Origin: a virus
Virus record (IMG/VR): IMGVR_UViG_3300034071_000801
Span: 1 to 64,000 of that record
Reading direction: 5' to 3' (one strand)
DNA: 64,000 nt
Below, piece after piece: positions 10,622 through 18,381 of this stretch (position 1 is its first letter; the number at the start of each line of letters is the position of its first letter). A program made the translations under genes and the position numbers. The notes below the pieces were generated by a model. The model did not search any database and was not told the origin of the DNA. It saw only the letters and a program-made list of their open reading frames with translations.

Positions 10622-10945
10622 ATGGAAAATTTTACAATTCATATCTTTGGATATGGCGAAACCCAAATTAACTCAAAAGAGTTATCAATCAAAGTATCTA
10701 CAGATACATTAACTACTGTCACTCCTTTAGTAGAGGCAATCTTTGCTAAAAAACCTGCAGAAAATCCTGCATTAATTTCTCCTTTTCATGCTATTAACCT
10801 TTTTGGTTATAAAGATGTAAGATGGGTAAATAAAGATTCGTTCACTGTAAAAGATGATGAAGATTTAAAACCTTTTATCGATGCTTTGATTGCTGAGTTA
10901 CAAGTAGCTAAAGACACAACTACTACTACTACTACATTGGTATAG
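10622..10945 (+). CDS. Small virion-associated protein with C-terminal poly-threonine tail
   Basis: 107 residues, unrecognised. It lies between the fibre gene and a terminator. The body is mixed (FTIHIFGYGETQINSKEL...) and the last residues are DTTTTTTTLV, coded by ACT/ACA repeats. Similar threonine tracts occur in three proteins at 18382, 20226 and 20414, so the tract is probably a common linker or tail in this phage's structural proteins. Confidence 0.6.
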   Translation: MENFTIHIFGYGETQINSKELSIKVSTDTLTTVTPLVEAIFAKKPAENPALISPFHAINLFGYKDVRWVNKDSFTVKDDEDLKPFIDALIAELQVAKDTTTTTTTLV

Positions 10946-10964
10946 TCTTTTTAGAATCATTAAG

Positions 10965-10999
10965 AAAAGGTAAGATTTTTATTAGTCTTACCTTTTTTT
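10965..10999 (+). terminator. Rho-independent terminator
   Basis: AAGGTAAGA (10967-10975) pairs with TCTTACCTT (10986-10994), followed by a run of T. It ends the fibre transcript just before the promoter of the sulfation cassette. Confidence 0.8.
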
Positions 11000-11002
11000 G
11001 TT

Positions 11003-11010
11003 TATCTTTG
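11003..11010 (+). promoter_or_regulatory. TAnnTTTG promoter element before the sulfotransferase
   Basis: TATCTTTG sits directly after the terminator and 19 bases before the ATG at 11030. The -33 region overlaps the terminator hairpin and has no clear TTG. Confidence 0.55.
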
Positions 11011-11029
11011 TAACTAAAATCAATTAATT

Positions 11030-11851
11030 ATGAAGAAAAGAATATTTTTTAACTCCTCTCTTCCTAGAGCAGGATCTACTCTTCTGCAAAACATTGTAGC
11101 AGATAATCCAGATTTCCATTGTACACCTACATCAGGTTTCTTAGATTTACTTCTAGGAGCAAAAGCAAATTATAATCACTCATCAGAAGTTAAGGCACAA
11201 GATGCTGAACTAATGAAGAATGCATTTATAGGATTTTGTCATAATGCAATGCATGGATATTTTAATGCTCTTACAGACAAACCTTATGTCTTAGATAAGA
11301 ATAGAGGATGGGGAATACATTTTAATCTTGCTAGTGAATTTATGGTGGCTCCTAAAGTGGTATGTATGATTAGAGATGTACGTGCTGTTTATGCTTCTAT
11401 GGAAAAGAACTTTCGTAAGAATCCTACACAAGCAAATCATATTCAAGATCCTAATCAATTAATAGGCACCACTCTTCAAAAGAGAATCAACCTATGGGCT
11501 GATGGACCACCAGTTGGAATATCTATGGATAGACTAAAAGATTTATTTGATCAAGGATTAGATAAAAAAGTGTTGTTTATTCGTTATGAAGACTTAATGG
11601 ATTTCCCTGAACAAGAAATGAGACGTTTTTATGAGTATATGGAACTTCCATATTATGAAGGTCATACATTTGAAACTGTTACACAGCATACACATGAGAA
11701 TGATGCTATACATGGTATCTATGGAGATCATAAACTACGACCAAAGTTTGAAAGAAAGCCTGATGATTTTGAAGAAGTGTTAGGATATGAAATTTGTCAA
11801 TCAATTAAAAACACCTATCCTTGGTTCTTTACCAAATTTGGATACGTATAA
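11030..11851 (+). CDS. Sulfotransferase family protein
   Basis: 273 residues, a normal size for a PAPS-dependent sulfotransferase. The N-terminus has the 5'-phosphosulfate-binding loop (SSLPRAGSTLLQNI, residues 8-21). A 3'-phosphate-binding segment follows (VVCMIRDVRAVYASME, residues about 111-126), and YEDLM is the usual conserved block near residue 188. The family transfers sulfate from PAPS to sugars, peptides or small molecules. An APS kinase two genes downstream can supply PAPS, so this gene probably heads a sulfation pathway acting on a virion component, host surface glycan or secondary metabolite. The substrate cannot be read from sequence. Confidence 0.85.
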   Translation: MKKRIFFNSSLPRAGSTLLQNIVADNPDFHCTPTSGFLDLLLGAKANYNHSSEVKAQDAELMKNAFIGFCHNAMHGYFNALTDKPYVLDKNRGWGIHFNLASEFMVAPKVVCMIRDVRAVYASMEKNFRKNPTQANHIQDPNQLIGTTLQKRINLWADGPPVGISMDRLKDLFDQGLDKKVLFIRYEDLMDFPEQEMRRFYEYMELPYYEGHTFETVTQHTHENDAIHGIYGDHKLRPKFERKPDDFEEVLGYEICQSIKNTYPWFFTKFGYV

Positions 11852-11861
11852 ATCAATAACT

Positions 11862-12731
11862 ATGAATATAATATTTGATATATCAGGAGGCCTAGGTAAG
11901 AATGTCTTATCTACAGCTGTATTAAAAGCTATTAGAACTGAACACCCTAAAGCAAATATAATTGTTCTTACATCTTACCCAGATGTATTTATTGGTAATC
12001 CAAATGTAAATAAGGTGATAGTTCATGGAACTACACTAGGCTTATATAAAGATTATATAGGAGGTAAAGATGCAAAGGTGTTTATTACAGATCCTTATAC
12101 AACATCTGATTACTTAACAGAATCAAAACATTTGATCGAGATATGGTGTAAGTTATGTGAGGTGCCATATAATAATGAGCTACCTGAATTGTTCATCTCT
12201 AAAGCAGAAGTGGAATACTTTGCTCCATTCTACCAATTAGAAAAACCTATTATGACTATACAACCTAATGGTGGTCCAGCAGATCAACCATTGAAATATA
12301 GTTGGGTAAGAGATATTCCAGGAGTGGTAATCAATGATGTGATTCAACATTACAAGAAAAATTATACAATTGTACACATTAAACGTGAGGATCAACCAAT
12401 GTATGCAGATACAATAGGTGCTCTTGATTCATTCAGAAGTATAGCTGTTTTATTATCTTTATCCTCTAGAAGACTTCTTATTGATTCATCTGCTATGCAC
12501 ATTGCTGCAGCTCTAGGATTACCAAGTCTTGTATGTTGGATAGGAACAAACCCAAAGATATTTGGTTATGATATGCATGCTAATCTAGAAGCTAATGCTC
12601 CAGATAAAGAATTAAACTTTGATAATGCATATCTGCAGAAGCTTCCATTGTTTGAAGATATCTCTAGATGTCCATATACAGAGTTGGGAAGTATATTTAA
12701 TAGTGAGGACATAATTAAAGCATTGAAATAA
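11862..12731 (+). CDS. Glycosyltransferase, family 9 (heptosyltransferase)-like
   Basis: About 289 residues from the ATG at 11862. An earlier in-frame ATG lies inside the sulfotransferase gene, but the protein fold starts at MNIIFDISGGLGKNV, so 11862 is preferred. The N-terminal Rossmann half is followed by a nucleotide-sugar site of GT9 type near the end (SSAMHIAAALGLPSLVCWIGT). The family adds heptose or related sugars to lipopolysaccharide-like acceptors. Here it sits between a sulfotransferase and an APS kinase, suggesting coordinated sugar addition and sulfation. It is joined to the kinase gene by TAATG. Confidence 0.75.
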   Translation: MNIIFDISGGLGKNVLSTAVLKAIRTEHPKANIIVLTSYPDVFIGNPNVNKVIVHGTTLGLYKDYIGGKDAKVFITDPYTTSDYLTESKHLIEIWCKLCEVPYNNELPELFISKAEVEYFAPFYQLEKPIMTIQPNGGPADQPLKYSWVRDIPGVVINDVIQHYKKNYTIVHIKREDQPMYADTIGALDSFRSIAVLLSLSSRRLLIDSSAMHIAAALGLPSLVCWIGTNPKIFGYDMHANLEANAPDKELNFDNAYLQKLPLFEDISRCPYTELGSIFNSEDIIKALK

Positions 12732-13174
12732 TGGCAGTATATTGGTTTACAGGACAACCTTCACATGGTAAGACAGTGTTGGCTAAGTTACTAAAAGAGG
12801 AACTAGAAAAATATGGCAAAGTGTTCCATATAGATGGGGATGATCTAAGAGCACTTACATTAAATGTAGATTTCTCTGAACAAGGAAGAAAAGATAATGT
12901 CAAAGGTGCACAGAAGATAGCACACTATCTATATAACCAAGATTATACAGTGGTAGTTTCTGTCATTGCTCCATATAGATTACAGAGAGAAGAACTTAAA
13001 TCTCTGCTTGGTGCTAATCTTGTAGAATTATATGTTCATACAGACTCACCTAGAGAAAGAGATCATTTCAGAGTGGCAAATTATGAAGCTCCATTAGAGA
13101 ATTTCATTGATGTAGATACTACAGATGATACACCAGAAGAATCAATTACTAAAATTTTAAAACAAATAAAATGA
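12731..13174 (+). CDS. cysC: Adenylylsulfate (APS) kinase
   Basis: 147 residues, a short version of CysC. Walker A is GQPSHGKTVLA at the start; HIDGDDLR near residue 35 and FSEQGRKDN are the APS-binding signature; VVVSVIAPYRLQRE follows. It phosphorylates adenylylsulfate to PAPS, the donor used by the sulfotransferase upstream. The family is usually about 175-200 residues and this one lacks part of the lid region. Start and stop overlap both neighbours, so the cassette is translationally coupled. Confidence 0.85.
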   Translation: MAVYWFTGQPSHGKTVLAKLLKEELEKYGKVFHIDGDDLRALTLNVDFSEQGRKDNVKGAQKIAHYLYNQDYTVVVSVIAPYRLQREELKSLLGANLVELYVHTDSPRERDHFRVANYEAPLENFIDVDTTDDTPEESITKILKQIK

Positions 13175-13572
13175 GTTGGACACAAAAAACCTATGTAACA
13201 TCTTCAATGGAACCAAGGAATAATCAATATGCAATGTTTGTGGGAAGATGGCAACCTTTACATAAAGGACATCAAGAATTGTTTCAACAAGCTTTAGATG
13301 AAGGTAAAAATGTATTAATATGTATTAGAGATATTGAACCAGATGATAGAAATCCTTTTACAGCTAAACAAGTAAAAGATACAATTGAAAATCATTATGC
13401 AATTCTTGTAGAACAAAATATAGTTAAAGTGATGATTATTCCAGATATATGTTCTATTGAATTTGGAAGAGGTGTTGGATATGATATTATAGAACATATC
13501 CCTCCTATAGAGATAGGTGATATATCAGGTACAAAAGTTAGAGAGCAATTGCGTAAGGATGGGAAATTATGA
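13171..13572 (+). CDS. Nucleotidyltransferase (NMNAT/cytidylyltransferase-like)
   Basis: 133 residues with GRWQPLHKGH near residue 26 (the HxGH site) and ISGTKVREQLR at the end (ISxTxxR site), both diagnostic of the nucleotidylyltransferase fold. The closest family by motif is NadM-type NMN adenylyltransferase. ATP sulfurylase shares this fold and would make the APS that the upstream kinase uses, so a role in sulfate activation is possible but unproven. ATGA overlap with both neighbours. Confidence 0.7.
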   Translation: MSWTQKTYVTSSMEPRNNQYAMFVGRWQPLHKGHQELFQQALDEGKNVLICIRDIEPDDRNPFTAKQVKDTIENHYAILVEQNIVKVMIIPDICSIEFGRGVGYDIIEHIPPIEIGDISGTKVREQLRKDGKL

Positions 13573-13775
13573 ATGTTGAAAAGAAAAGACACGTAGCAAA
13601 AACAATTAGTTATAGACTTTTAAGTACACTAATTGGCTTTACCATAATGCTGGTTATAACAGGATCTGTTAAGATAGGAGCAGCATTTGGTGTAGCAGAA
13701 TTACTTTACAAACCTATACAATACTACATCCATGAAAGAGTTTGGTATAGGTGGATTAAATATGGATTAAAATAG
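13569..13775 (+). CDS. DUF2061-like small membrane protein
   Basis: 68 residues. KTISYRLLSTLIGFTIMLVITG is the usual DUF2061 start and one membrane helix; a second hydrophobic segment lies around GAAFGVAELLYKP, and YIHERVWYRWIKYG ends the family pattern. DUF2061 proteins are often coded next to sulfate-activation genes, which agrees with this position as last gene of the cassette. Function unknown; inner membrane expected. Confidence 0.75.
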   Translation: MNVEKKRHVAKTISYRLLSTLIGFTIMLVITGSVKIGAAFGVAELLYKPIQYYIHERVWYRWIKYGLK

Positions 13776-13780
13776 TTTTA

Positions 13781-13826
13781 GGTTATGCTATATTATGCAG
13801 AATATATAGCATAACCATTTTATTAT
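13781..13826 (+). terminator. Strong hairpin, likely terminator of the sulfation cassette
   Basis: A 13-bp perfect stem (GGTTATGCTATAT at 13781-13793 with ATATAGCATAACC at 13804-13816) precedes ATTTTATTATAT. The T run is interrupted, so termination may be partial. Confidence 0.65.
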
Positions 13827-13841
13827 ATGAGAATTAAGATT

Positions 13842-13849
13842 TATATTTG
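13842..13849 (+). promoter_or_regulatory. TAnnTTTG promoter element before the lysis cassette
   Basis: TATATTTG lies after the cassette terminator and 90 bases upstream of the first lysis gene. No clear -33 TTG is visible. A sigma70-like TATAAT is also present at about 13863. Confidence 0.45.
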
Positions 13850-13938
13850 TTGTGTATAAATTGGTATAATGATTGCATCATTTACAATTATCTCTTTAAA
13901 TTGTATATATGTTATAACAACACCCACTCACTCCCCTT

Positions 13939-14259
13939 ATGGAAAACGCATTTGAAAAACAAGTAGAAAAAGAATTGAAAAGCATGGATCAACGATTATA
14001 TGATCTAGAGGAGAAGATGACTTCTATAGACACTAAATTAACACAAGTTGTAGACGCTATATTAGGTAATGCATTAACAAAAACTGGGGGATTTGTTGCT
14101 GACTTAACTGAACTTAAAGGCAAAATAAAAGACTTAGAAGATAAGATACAGAAGCAAGAAGAGTTTAAGAAACGCTTCACATGGACTGTAGGTATAATTA
14201 TAGCTGCTGGTGCCATATTGCAATACCTATCTACGTTATACAGAAACTTAAAATCATGA
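13939..14259 (+). CDS. Coiled-coil protein with C-terminal membrane helix (lysis cassette)
   Basis: 106 residues. Residues 5-80 are a heptad-rich coiled coil (LYDLEEKMTSID; LKGKIKDLEDKIQKQEE) and residues 84-100 a membrane helix (WTVGIIIAAGAILQYL). It is the first gene before a holin-like gene, with a 4-base ATGA overlap. Similar proteins in other phages are annotated as hemolysin XhlA-like or holin partners; that role is inferred. Confidence 0.6.
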   Translation: MENAFEKQVEKELKSMDQRLYDLEEKMTSIDTKLTQVVDAILGNALTKTGGFVADLTELKGKIKDLEDKIQKQEEFKKRFTWTVGIIIAAGAILQYLSTLYRNLKS

Positions 14260-14462
14260 GTACAAGAGAGAAGGTTGATATTTTTTTAAACAAATGGGTG
14301 AGCAGAAAGCTTACAGTGTTTGTTGTAGGTTCTGTTGGTCTTTTCTCTGGAAAATTAACATCATCTGATTGGGTGATAATTGCAGCAACATATATTGCTA
14401 TTGAAGGAGCAACAACTATTGTAGAAAAATTAATGAAAGCTAAAGCAAACCAACCATTATGA
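14256..14462 (+). CDS. Holin-like small membrane protein
   Basis: 68 residues from the ATG at 14256 (MSTREKVDIF), which overlaps the previous stop as ATGA; a longer frame from 14181 is mostly shadow. Two hydrophobic segments (KLTVFVVGSVGLFSG; DWVIIAATYIAIEGATTI) with a charged tail are typical of a class II holin. The next gene is a candidate peptidoglycan hydrolase. Confidence 0.6.
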   Translation: MSTREKVDIFLNKWVSRKLTVFVVGSVGLFSGKLTSSDWVIIAATYIAIEGATTIVEKLMKAKANQPL

Positions 14463-14854
14463 TCTTAGAATTAAAGAGAAAGATTTTTACAGATGATTCC
14501 ACAATAGGAGAACTTTCCATTGATGGAACTTTTGTTTGTTACACACTAGAGGATAAAGTGAGAGATAAGAAGATTCAAAATGTTACAGCTATTCCTTATG
14601 GAAAATATGAGGTGGCAGTTACATTCTCTAATCGGTTTAAACAATATATGCCTCTATTACTTAATGTTCCTGGATTTGAAGGAGTGAGAATTCACTCAGG
14701 TAATAAATCAATTGAAACAGAAGGATGTATTCTTGTAGGTGGTACTAGATCATTAAACTTCATTGGTAAATCTAGAGTGACATATAAAGCTTTATTTGAT
14801 AAGATAAAAGCTGTAAGAAAGACAGAGAAGATATTTATAAACATCACTGAGTAA
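14459..14854 (+). CDS. DUF5675 family protein, candidate endolysin
   Basis: 131 residues. Conserved pieces are YTLEDKVRD, PYGKYEV, GVRIHSGN and ETEGCILVGG. The His and Cys in IHSGN...GCILVG are reminiscent of L,D-transpeptidase-type active sites. DUF5675 proteins recur in phage lysis regions and are thought to cleave peptidoglycan. Position between holin-like and spanin genes supports a cell-wall role. No signal peptide, consistent with holin-dependent release. Confidence 0.65.
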   Translation: MILELKRKIFTDDSTIGELSIDGTFVCYTLEDKVRDKKIQNVTAIPYGKYEVAVTFSNRFKQYMPLLLNVPGFEGVRIHSGNKSIETEGCILVGGTRSLNFIGKSRVTYKALFDKIKAVRKTEKIFINITE

Positions 14855-15168
14855 TGTTACAGTATTTAAAAGATCAGTACTTAGCGGTGATTATTATAGT
14901 TGTTTTGGTATTCTTTACATTATCAGAACAAAATAAGAATAATCTTCTAATAGAACAAACAAAGATATTAGAAAGTAAGATTCTTATTCTTGAACAAAAA
15001 GATCATGAGTCTAGTAAAACAATAGATAGCTTATCTAAAGTGGATACAGTGATCGTTAATAGGATCAAAATAATCAAACAAAAAGAATATGTACAAATTA
15101 GGATTATTGATAGTTTGCCTGTTAGTGGGCTTCAAAGGTACTTCACAGATCGTTACTCAGAAAAATGA
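14854..15168 (+). CDS. Inner-membrane spanin (Rz-like)
   Basis: 104 residues: one N-terminal membrane helix (YLAVIIIVVLVFFTL) followed by a long coiled coil (LIEQTKILESKILILEQKD). The 3' end overlaps the next gene by 80 bases in another frame, the classical Rz/Rz1 arrangement. It would span the periplasm and, with the partner, fuse inner and outer membranes at lysis. Called from architecture and position. Confidence 0.6.
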   Translation: MLQYLKDQYLAVIIIVVLVFFTLSEQNKNNLLIEQTKILESKILILEQKDHESSKTIDSLSKVDTVIVNRIKIIKQKEYVQIRIIDSLPVSGLQRYFTDRYSEK

Positions 15169-15565
15169 TTCTGTCGTCACCCTTAGTGAAACTATTTCTA
15201 GGAAGGTTGTTTCTGATCTTGTACGTTATGATTTTGCTAAGAATGTTATCAAAGAGCAAGAGATAAGGATCAAAAACTATCAGAGGAAAGAAGTTGAATT
15301 CAATAACAAACTAGATATAAAGGATTCAATCATATTTCATCAGAAAAGTTTAATAGGTATACAAAAAGATATAATTAAAACTAAACATCCATTAGAAATA
15401 CATGGATATGCAGGTATACAATCTATAAAGCTACAACAGATTCTTCCTTCATTGTATGGAAATATAATGGTTGAGTATAAGAACTGGTCAACAGGAGTTA
15501 ATTATACAATACAAACACATCTACCTCCTACATGGGGAATAGTAATAGAACATAAAGTTTTTTAA
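15089..15565 (+). CDS. Outer-membrane spanin candidate (Rz1-like), secreted
   Basis: 158 residues with an N-terminal signal (LGLLIVCLLVGFKGTSQ), a coiled-coil middle (FAKNVIKEQEIRIKNYQRK) and a beta-rich end (HGYAGIQSIK; GVNYTIQTH). It starts inside the preceding spanin gene. A Cys is present in the signal but the lipobox is not canonical, so lipoprotein status is uncertain. It is longer than usual o-spanins. Confidence 0.5.
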   Translation: MYKLGLLIVCLLVGFKGTSQIVTQKNDSVVTLSETISRKVVSDLVRYDFAKNVIKEQEIRIKNYQRKEVEFNNKLDIKDSIIFHQKSLIGIQKDIIKTKHPLEIHGYAGIQSIKLQQILPSLYGNIMVEYKNWSTGVNYTIQTHLPPTWGIVIEHKVF

Positions 15566-15567
15566 TA

Positions 15568-15702
15568 ATGGCAAAAGCAACCAACACATCAGAAAAAGCA
15601 GTGAAGATTAAAGTGAGTAGACCAGGTGTACACGCTAAATCTCAAACATCTAAACTTAAATCTTCTAAAAATTACAAGAAGATTTATAATGGACAAGGAT
15701 AA
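15568..15702 (+). CDS. Small conserved basic protein
   Basis: 44 residues, rich in Lys and Ser (KIKVSRPGVHAKSQTSKLKS; NYKKIYNGQG). Its stop overlaps the next start (TAATG). Short proteins with the KVSRPGVHAK pattern are, to my knowledge, widespread in Bacteroidota phages, with no known function. Confidence 0.65.
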   Translation: MAKATNTSEKAVKIKVSRPGVHAKSQTSKLKSSKNYKKIYNGQG

Positions 15703-15926
15703 TGAAAATACCTTTGATACCATTAGATAAAGCAAACCATTTTATATATGGATTTGTGATATTCATTATTAGTCAATGTTTTCTAAATGATTTATATAGT
15801 ATAGGAATTGTATTTCTAGTTGCTTTAGGTAAAGAAATTAAAGACCAAATAGACTATAAAGGATTTGATTATAAAGATATAATAGCAACAATAACTCCTT
15901 CAATTATTTTACATTATGTAAGATAA
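15702..15926 (+). CDS. Small membrane protein
   Basis: 74 residues. DKANHFIYGFVIFIISQ begins a membrane helix, a second follows (IGIVFLVALGKEIKDQ), then YKDIIATITPSIILHY. The DKANHF...GKEIKD pattern is seen in phage and bacterial DUF2279/VanZ-like membrane proteins. Last gene of the lysis unit. Confidence 0.55.
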   Translation: MKIPLIPLDKANHFIYGFVIFIISQCFLNDLYSIGIVFLVALGKEIKDQIDYKGFDYKDIIATITPSIILHYVR

Positions 15927-15958
15927 TTTTTTTAGTTATTTTAATTTAACAACAGTCA

Positions 15959-15988
15959 TTGTATGTAAGTATAAAACTTATACCTTTG
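15959..15988 (+). promoter_or_regulatory. Canonical Bacteroidota promoter (TTG-N19-TACCTTTG)
   Basis: TTG at 15959-15961, 19 bases, then TACCTTTG at 15981-15988, an exact match to the Bacteroidota -33/-7 consensus. It lies just before the collagen-like fibre gene whose ATG is at 16007 and argues against the earlier in-frame Met at 15959, which would place the promoter inside the coding region. Confidence 0.8.
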
Positions 15989-16006
15989 ATACTTACAACA
16001 TTAATC

Positions 16007-16972
16007 ATGGCAACATTTATTAAAGCAGGATTTTGGGAGCAATTATGTAAACCCTGTACAGGATACAAAGGATGGCTCAATCTTGATAAACTTATCAAAG
16101 ATATTGCTGGAGAAGGAACAGTTGGTCCTCAAGGTCCACAAGGTCCACAAGGAGTAGAAGGTCCACAGGGTATTCAAGGAGACACAGGTCCTCAAGGAAC
16201 TGCTGGTAACTCTGTAACTATATTAGGAAGCTACGCAGATTATGCAGCTTTCTTAGCTGGTGCAGGAAGTATGCCTGGAGCTAATGTTGGTGATGCATGG
16301 ATTCTCTTATCTGATGGATCACTAATGAGTTGGAATGGAACAAACTGGTTTGATGCTGGAGATATAAAAGGACCTCCTGGTGATCAAGGACCACAAGGAA
16401 TACAAGGACCTCAAGGTGAGCAGGGTATTCAGGGAATCCAAGGAGTACCAGGAACATCAGGATCAAATGGTTTATTTGCTCAAACAGCATTAGGAACTAT
16501 AATTACACCAATCTTAGGAGAAACAAGTTTAATTGGTACAGGTGTTGGTTCATTAAGTGTTCCAGCTAATGCCTTTCAAGTGGGTGATTCATTTACAGCT
16601 AAAATATGTGGATATTTAAGTTGTGCAAATAATGAAGATATTCATATAAGAGTGAAGTCAGATGGTAATGTAATAGCTGATGCTGGAGTGTTTAGATTAA
16701 ACATTGCAACAAATAAGTATTTTGAAATTGCACTTGATTTTACAATCACAAAAATTGGTGGGTTGGGTGTTGCTGAATTATTTACAAATGGTCAGTTTAG
16801 CTACAATAAAAATGCAAATAGCAATATTGATGGTACTAATTTTGCACTAGTAGATAGTACAGCTTTTGATACAACCATATTAAACACATTATCTGTTACA
16901 GCAGAATGGATAACATCAAATGTTGCTAATAAAATACAATCACAAAATTCTGTACTTACAAGAGTTTATTAA
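16007..16972 (+). CDS. Collagen-like tail-fibre protein
   Basis: 321 residues from ATG 16007. The start (ATFIKAGFWEQ...GWLNLDKLI) is the same anchoring module as in the gene at 8978. Gly-X-Y collagen repeats (VGPQGPQGPQGVEGPQG) run from about residue 38, a short globular insert (VTILGSYADYAAFLAG...DGSLMSWNGTNW) interrupts them, then a second collagen stretch (GPPGDQGPQGIQGPQGEQG). A C-terminal beta domain of about 160 residues follows and resembles C1q/TNF-like trimeric phage tips. Trimeric fibre or decoration protein. Confidence 0.75.
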   Translation: MATFIKAGFWEQLCKPCTGYKGWLNLDKLIKDIAGEGTVGPQGPQGPQGVEGPQGIQGDTGPQGTAGNSVTILGSYADYAAFLAGAGSMPGANVGDAWILLSDGSLMSWNGTNWFDAGDIKGPPGDQGPQGIQGPQGEQGIQGIQGVPGTSGSNGLFAQTALGTIITPILGETSLIGTGVGSLSVPANAFQVGDSFTAKICGYLSCANNEDIHIRVKSDGNVIADAGVFRLNIATNKYFEIALDFTITKIGGLGVAELFTNGQFSYNKNANSNIDGTNFALVDSTAFDTTILNTLSVTAEWITSNVANKIQSQNSVLTRVY

Positions 16973-16992
16973 TAAAATAAAATATATATATA

Positions 16993-18369
16993 ATGGCTAT
17001 ACCAAGTAAACAAATAGGTTGGGGAACAGAATCAAACCTATTATGGCAAATCGCTAAACAATTACAATATCTAACACAAGTGACAGCATCTTCTGGTGGT
17101 GGTTCAACTAGTCCATTTGAATATAACGCAAATGCAACTGGTATTCAGCCAGTATTAGGAACTAATGTTGCAAGTGGTTTAAATGCTACAATTGGTGGAG
17201 GTACTAATAATACTGCTTCTGGTTTTATCTCAACAGTTAGTGGTGGATTGCTAAATACTGCTTCTTGTAATTATTCAACAGTTGGTGGTGGTTGTGGAAA
17301 TACTGCTTCTAGTTATTATTCAACAGTTAGTGGAGGTTTATCTAATATTGCTTCTGGTTATAATTCAACAATTAGTGGTGGTATTAATAATGTTTCCTCT
17401 GGTTGTTCTTCAAAAATTGGTGGCGGTAGAGGTAATATTAATTCTGGTCTTTATTCAACAATTGGGGGCGGTTTTCAAAACATTATTTCTAATTCTTATT
17501 CAACAGTTGGTGGTGGTAGATATAATACTGCTTCTAATCAATTCGCAGCAATAGGCGGTGGTTATAGTAATGTTGCTTCTGGAGATGGTTCTTTTGTTGG
17601 TAGTGGTAGATATAATAACGCAGTTGCTTATAATTCGACAATTAGTGGTGGTAGAGATAATAGTACTTGTGGAAGTTATTCAGTAATTGGTGGTGGTTAT
17701 AAAAATACTGCTTCTGGAAATTTTGCTTTTATTGGAGGTGGTTCTTATAATACTGCTTCTTATAGTTTTGGAACAATTGGTGGAGGTCAATTTAATGTGG
17801 CATCTGGGTATTCCTCAACAATAGGTGGTGGAGAAAGAAATATTGCTCCTTGTCAACGTTCAACAATTGGTGGAGGAGAATATAATGTTGCTTCAAATGT
17901 ATATTCAACAGTAGGCGGTGGAAGGTGCAATACTGCATCTGGTCTAAATTCATTTATTGGTGGGGGGTATGGCAACATTGCTTGTGAAACAAATACAGTA
18001 ATTTCTGGTGGTAAATGTAATTTTGTTTCTCAATATAATTCAGTAATAATAGGAGGTTATTGCAATAATGTAGGTGGTCAAAGTTCTATAATTGGAAATG
18101 GCTCTTATAACATTGCATCATCTAGTTGGTCATCTGTTTTTACTGGCTATAGAAATACTGCTTCTGGTTCATATTCGTTTATTGCTTCTGGACAATACAA
18201 CAATACAAATAATTGTAGTTGTGCTATGATTATAGGAAGTAATATTACTGCTGATAGAGTTTGTGCTACGTTTGTAAATAATCTTTCTATCAAAAACATT
18301 CCAACATCTGCTGCTGGTTTACCAACTGGTGCTGTATGGAAAAATGGAAGTGTATTAACAATAGTTTAA
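16993..18369 (+). CDS. Second GGG-NTAS repeat fibre protein
   Basis: 458 residues, a paralogue of the protein at 8978 in its repeats (STIGGGxxNTASG every 15 residues, about 24 copies) and C-terminus (TFVNNLSIKNIPTSAAGLP). Its N-terminus differs: MAIPSKQIGWGTESNLLWQI is shared instead with the LamG-like protein at 18382. So one shaft and tip are combined with two different anchors in the same genome. Likely a trimeric beta-roll adhesin on the virion. Confidence 0.7.
   Translation: MAIPSKQIGWGTESNLLWQIAKQLQYLTQVTASSGGGSTSPFEYNANATGIQPVLGTNVASGLNATIGGGTNNTASGFISTVSGGLLNTASCNYSTVGGGCGNTASSYYSTVSGGLSNIASGYNSTISGGINNVSSGCSSKIGGGRGNINSGLYSTIGGGFQNIISNSYSTVGGGRYNTASNQFAAIGGGYSNVASGDGSFVGSGRYNNAVAYNSTISGGRDNSTCGSYSVIGGGYKNTASGNFAFIGGGSYNTASYSFGTIGGGQFNVASGYSSTIGGGERNIAPCQRSTIGGGEYNVASNVYSTVGGGRCNTASGLNSFIGGGYGNIACETNTVISGGKCNFVSQYNSVIIGGYCNNVGGQSSIIGNGSYNIASSSWSSVFTGYRNTASGSYSFIASGQYNNTNNCSCAMIIGSNITADRVCATFVNNLSIKNIPTSAAGLPTGAVWKNGSVLTIV
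17180..18210 (+). repeat. Second array of 45-base coding repeats
   Basis: In-frame 45-base units like those at 9155-10400 (TCAACAGTTGGTGGTGG, AATACTGCTTCT). The two arrays are about 8 kb apart on the same strand, so unequal recombination between them could delete or invert the cassette in between. Confidence 0.75.
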
Positions 18370-18381
18370 TAAAAATATAAA

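Noticed and set aside
11787-11861. Earlier start for the GT9 gene
   Set aside because: It lies inside the sulfotransferase gene and adds residues unlike the family; MNIIFDISGG at 11862 is the fold start.
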